Assembly: GCA_009827205.1 (NCBI GenBank)
Contig: WUAK01000036.1
Span: forward strand, 1-14,411
Direction: 5' to 3'
Length of the DNA: 14,411 bases
DNA from: Phycisphaeraceae bacterium
GTDB taxonomy: Bacteria; Planctomycetota; Phycisphaerae; Phycisphaerales; UBA1924
Shown here: in pieces, positions 11,865 to 14,411 of the stretch
Layout: every line of letters begins with the position of its first letter
How positions within the stretch are numbered: position 1 is the stretch's first letter
Translations under genes and position numbers: made by a program
Notes under the pieces: generated by a model
What the model saw: the letters and a program-made list of their open reading frames with translations, nothing else
What the model was told of the DNA's origin: nothing
The model's database searches: none

Positions 11865-14411
11865 TCAGCCTGCCGCGAGGGCTCGCTTGCCGCCCGGCTC
11901 TTCCTTGGTCTGCGAATTCTCTGCTGGTTTCGGTCCTACAGCTGCCGTGATGAGGGCCTCTTGCTGGCTCCGATCTTTCTTCTTGGATCCGGCAGCCGTA
12001 CTCGCGCTCGTATCTCTGCCGACGTACCCGATGTTGTTCAAGTCGAGCTGCTCACGGAGTGTATCAGCCATGAATAGGTACGGGCCCATATTCCGCGGCT
12101 CTTCCTGTACCCAGACATACTCTACATCCTTCGGGTATGCCGCAAAGATTTCGCGAGCCATTTCACTGTTGAACGGGTACATCTGCTCTACACGGACGAT
12201 CGCCAGATCTGACAGCCCGATCGCATCGCGACGTGCAGCCAACTCGTGGTAGATCTTCCCACTGCAGAGAATCACCTTCTTAACCTGCTTGCGGTCACCG
12301 TTACCAGAAACGAACTGGGGATCATCAAGCAGCTCGCGGAAACGACCCTCGATGAGCTCGCTAACGTCACTTGTGGGTGTGCGAAGCAGGCTTTTTGGTG
12401 ATAGAACGATCAGCGGCTTGCGGAATGAACGCTTCACCTGTCGACGCAGTGCGTGGAAGATCTGTGCGCCGGTTGAAGGATGGATGACTTGCATGTTGTT
12501 GTTGCCGCAGAGTTGCAGGAAGCGTTCAACGCGTGCGGATGAGTGCTCCGGACCGGCTCCTTCGTAGCCGTGCGGCAGAAGCATTGTCAGCCCGGTCCAC
12601 CGCTCCCACTTAACCTGCGCTGAAGCCAGGAACTGGTCGATGATGGTCTGGGCACCGTTTACAAAGTCGCCGAACTGGGCTTCCCAGCAGACCAGCATGT
12701 TCGGATCTGCGAGTGAGTAGCCGTACTCGAACGCGAGGATCGCCTCTTCCGAGAGCGGGCTGTCGTAGACGCAGAATCTCGACTGTCGTTTCTTGCCATT
12801 GTCTGCAATTGTGCCCGGTGCGTTCTCAGGATCACCAAACACACCGAGTTCGTTTATGTGATTCAGCGAGACGTAAGGCTCACCGTTCTCCGAATCGAAC
12901 AAGACCGCGTGCCGAGAGCTAAAAGTACCGCGACGAGAGTCCTGGCCTGAAACCCTAACCGCGTTGCCTTCCGCGAGAAGAGTTCCAAAAGCGAGGATCT
13001 CACCGTCCGCGTAGCTGATCTGCTGGCCTTCTTCCCAGAGCTTCGAACGCGCTTCAAGTAGCGCTTTGAGCTTGCGGTTGACATTGAAGCCATCTGGGAC
13101 CTTGCCAAGTGCTCCGCAGACATCTTTGAGCAGCTCGCGATCAACCGAAGTGTCCGCCGGTACGTGAGAGTATGCGTGCTCCATTCCGGACCATTTCTGA
13201 CTTCCGGGATCGATCGTTGGATCTTTGGGTGCCGCCTTTGCTGCTTGCTGTGCGCTATCAAGCTCTTCGTGTACACGTTTGCGGAGGAGGTCATGGTCGT
13301 GCTCGGTGATCACTCCCTCTGCTAGGAGCGAAGCTGCATAGGACTCCATGACTGCCTGCTGCGACTTAATGATTTTGGCGAGTATCGGTTGGGTGAACGA
13401 CTGCTCGTCCTGCTCGTTGTGGCCATACTTGCGGTAGCACCACATATCAATGAAGACGTCCTTGTTGTAACGGTTGCGGTAATCGGCAGCGAGCCTTGCC
13501 ACGGTCACGACCGCTTCCGGATCTTCTCCGTTGACGTGAAAGATCGGGGCGCCGATCGATTTTGCGATATCGGTGCAGTACGTCGTGCTTCGACTGTCTT
13601 CAGGCCGTGTTGTGAAACCGATGTTGTTGTTGACGACAACGTGAATCGTACCGCCCGTTGTGTAGCCCTTGAGTTGAGAGAAGTTCAGAGTCTCGGCAAC
13701 GATACCCTGACCAGCAACGGCGGCATCGCCGTGAATCACAACTGGTACCACAAGCTCACGGTCCTTATCATTGCGAAGTCGCTGCTTCGCACGAGCGCGC
13801 CCTTCGACAACAGGGCCAACCGCCTCAAGGTGGCTTGGATTGGAAGCCATCGCGAGGTGGATCATTTTGCCATTGCCGAACTGGCGCGTAGCTGAATAGC
13901 CGCGGTGGTATTTGACATCACCACCTTCATCCATGAAGAAATCGCCCGTCCAGGTGTCTTCGAATTCGGTGAAGATCTGCTCTGGTGTCTTCCCGAGGAT
14001 CTGGTTCAGGACGTTAAGTCGGCCGCGGTGCGCCATGCCCAGAACGATCTCGTCTGTACCGTGATCGGCCAGTCGCTCGATCAGGAGATCTAAAAGAGGG
14101 ATAAGTGACTCGGCGCCCTCAAGGCTAAACCTTTTCTCACCTGGGTATCGCTTCTGGAGGAAGCCCTCGAATTGCCCAGCATTCAGTAAGAGCTCGAGTA
14201 TGTGGATCTTCTCGCCCTTGGTGAAATCAAACCTACCGGAGATCGATTCCCACTGATCTACGAGCCAGCCTCGCTCTTCGTAGTCCTCGACGTGGAGAAA
14301 CTCGACACCAACAGTGCCCAGATAGAGCTTCTCGAGGTGCTCGATGACCTCGCTGATCGTCATCTCACCCTCGGCTCCGACGATGGTGCCACTGACGGTG
14401 TTGCTGAGGTC
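11865..14411 (-). CDS. sucA: 2-oxoglutarate dehydrogenase E1 component (N-terminus outside window)
   Basis: E1 is the thiamine-diphosphate enzyme that decarboxylates 2-oxoglutarate and succinylates the E2 lipoate. The frame is open to the right edge: 16 codons precede the Met at 14363, and the family normally has about 80-100 more residues, so that Met is internal. The visible 848 residues include VLGMAHRGRLNVL, the HGDAAVAGQG cofactor region, NNNIGFTT, GEDPEAV, YRKYGHNEQDEQSFTQP and the C-terminal transketolase half (QFGDFVNGAQTIIDQF, LLPHGYEGAGPEHSSAR, VWVQEEPRNMG). The end carries an extra 23-residue Lys/Glu/Pro-rich tail after the usual EQxxLI helix. It is the first gene of the sucAB operon. 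Confidence 0.96.
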   Translation of the reverse strand, partial: DLSNTVSGTIVGAEGEMTISEVIEHLEKLYLGTVGVEFLHVEDYEERGWLVDQWESISGRFDFTKGEKIHILELLLNAGQFEGFLQKRYPGEKRFSLEGAESLIPLLDLLIERLADHGTDEIVLGMAHRGRLNVLNQILGKTPEQIFTEFEDTWTGDFFMDEGGDVKYHRGYSATRQFGNGKMIHLAMASNPSHLEAVGPVVEGRARAKQRLRNDKDRELVVPVVIHGDAAVAGQGIVAETLNFSQLKGYTTGGTIHVVVNNNIGFTTRPEDSRSTTYCTDIAKSIGAPIFHVNGEDPEAVVTVARLAADYRNRYNKDVFIDMWCYRKYGHNEQDEQSFTQPILAKIIKSQQAVMESYAASLLAEGVITEHDHDLLRKRVHEELDSAQQAAKAAPKDPTIDPGSQKWSGMEHAYSHVPADTSVDRELLKDVCGALGKVPDGFNVNRKLKALLEARSKLWEEGQQISYADGEILAFGTLLAEGNAVRVSGQDSRRGTFSSRHAVLFDSENGEPYVSLNHINELGVFGDPENAPGTIADNGKKRQSRFCVYDSPLSEEAILAFEYGYSLADPNMLVCWEAQFGDFVNGAQTIIDQFLASAQVKWERWTGLTMLLPHGYEGAGPEHSSARVERFLQLCGNNNMQVIHPSTGAQIFHALRRQVKRSFRKPLIVLSPKSLLRTPTSDVSELIEGRFRELLDDPQFVSGNGDRKQVKKVILCSGKIYHELAARRDAIGLSDLAIVRVEQMYPFNSEMAREIFAAYPKDVEYVWVQEEPRNMGPYLFMADTLREQLDLNNIGYVGRDTSASTAAGSKKKDRSQQEALITAAVGPKPAENSQTKEEPGGKRALAAG

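Overview
The window looks like chromosomal DNA from a Gram-negative-type, moderately GC-rich bacterium, most likely a planctomycete of the Phycisphaerae kind. This is inferred from the duplicated and divergent groEL genes, the planctomycete-like C-terminus of the partial first gene, the tandem small lipoproteins and the style of the 2-oxoglutarate dehydrogenase proteins. I could not test it by a database search. No mobile element, CRISPR array, tRNA or rRNA was seen, and no stretch over 300 bases lacks a gene.

Layout. Bases 3-518 (+) are the 3' end of an unrecognised protein. Bases 520-6817 (-) form one long codirectional protein-folding cluster, read from right to left: groEL2 (GGM-tailed, 583 aa), an unrecognised low-GC 114-aa gene, groES, groEL1 (537 aa, no GGM tail), dnaJ, grpE and acpS. 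Bases 6818-7061 are a 244-bp divergent promoter region. It holds a near-consensus sigma-54 (-24/-12) promoter aimed at groEL2, a perfect 9-bp inverted repeat upstream of it, and a possible leaderless start for nuoA. Bases 7062-10542 (+) hold nuoA, a DUF2752-type membrane protein overlapping it, two tandem related lipoproteins, a possible degenerate glycosyltransferase-like protein and a low-molecular-weight protein tyrosine phosphatase. Bases 10554-14411 (-) are sucB (E2) and most of sucA (E1) of the 2-oxoglutarate dehydrogenase complex; sucA runs off the right edge.

How it works together. The chaperone cluster encodes two different Cpn60 rings sharing one Cpn10, plus the Hsp40 and nucleotide-exchange partners of DnaK, but no dnaK. 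The intercistronic sequences carry strong perfect inverted repeats that could separate or tune expression of the parts of a polycistronic message. The most interesting points are the sigma-54 promoter driving a chaperonin operon, and the foreign-looking small gene lodged two codons after the groEL2 stop, in the same frame, with a perfect 14-bp hairpin just before groES. GroEL2 also has a 17-residue equatorial insertion and changed substrate-face residues.
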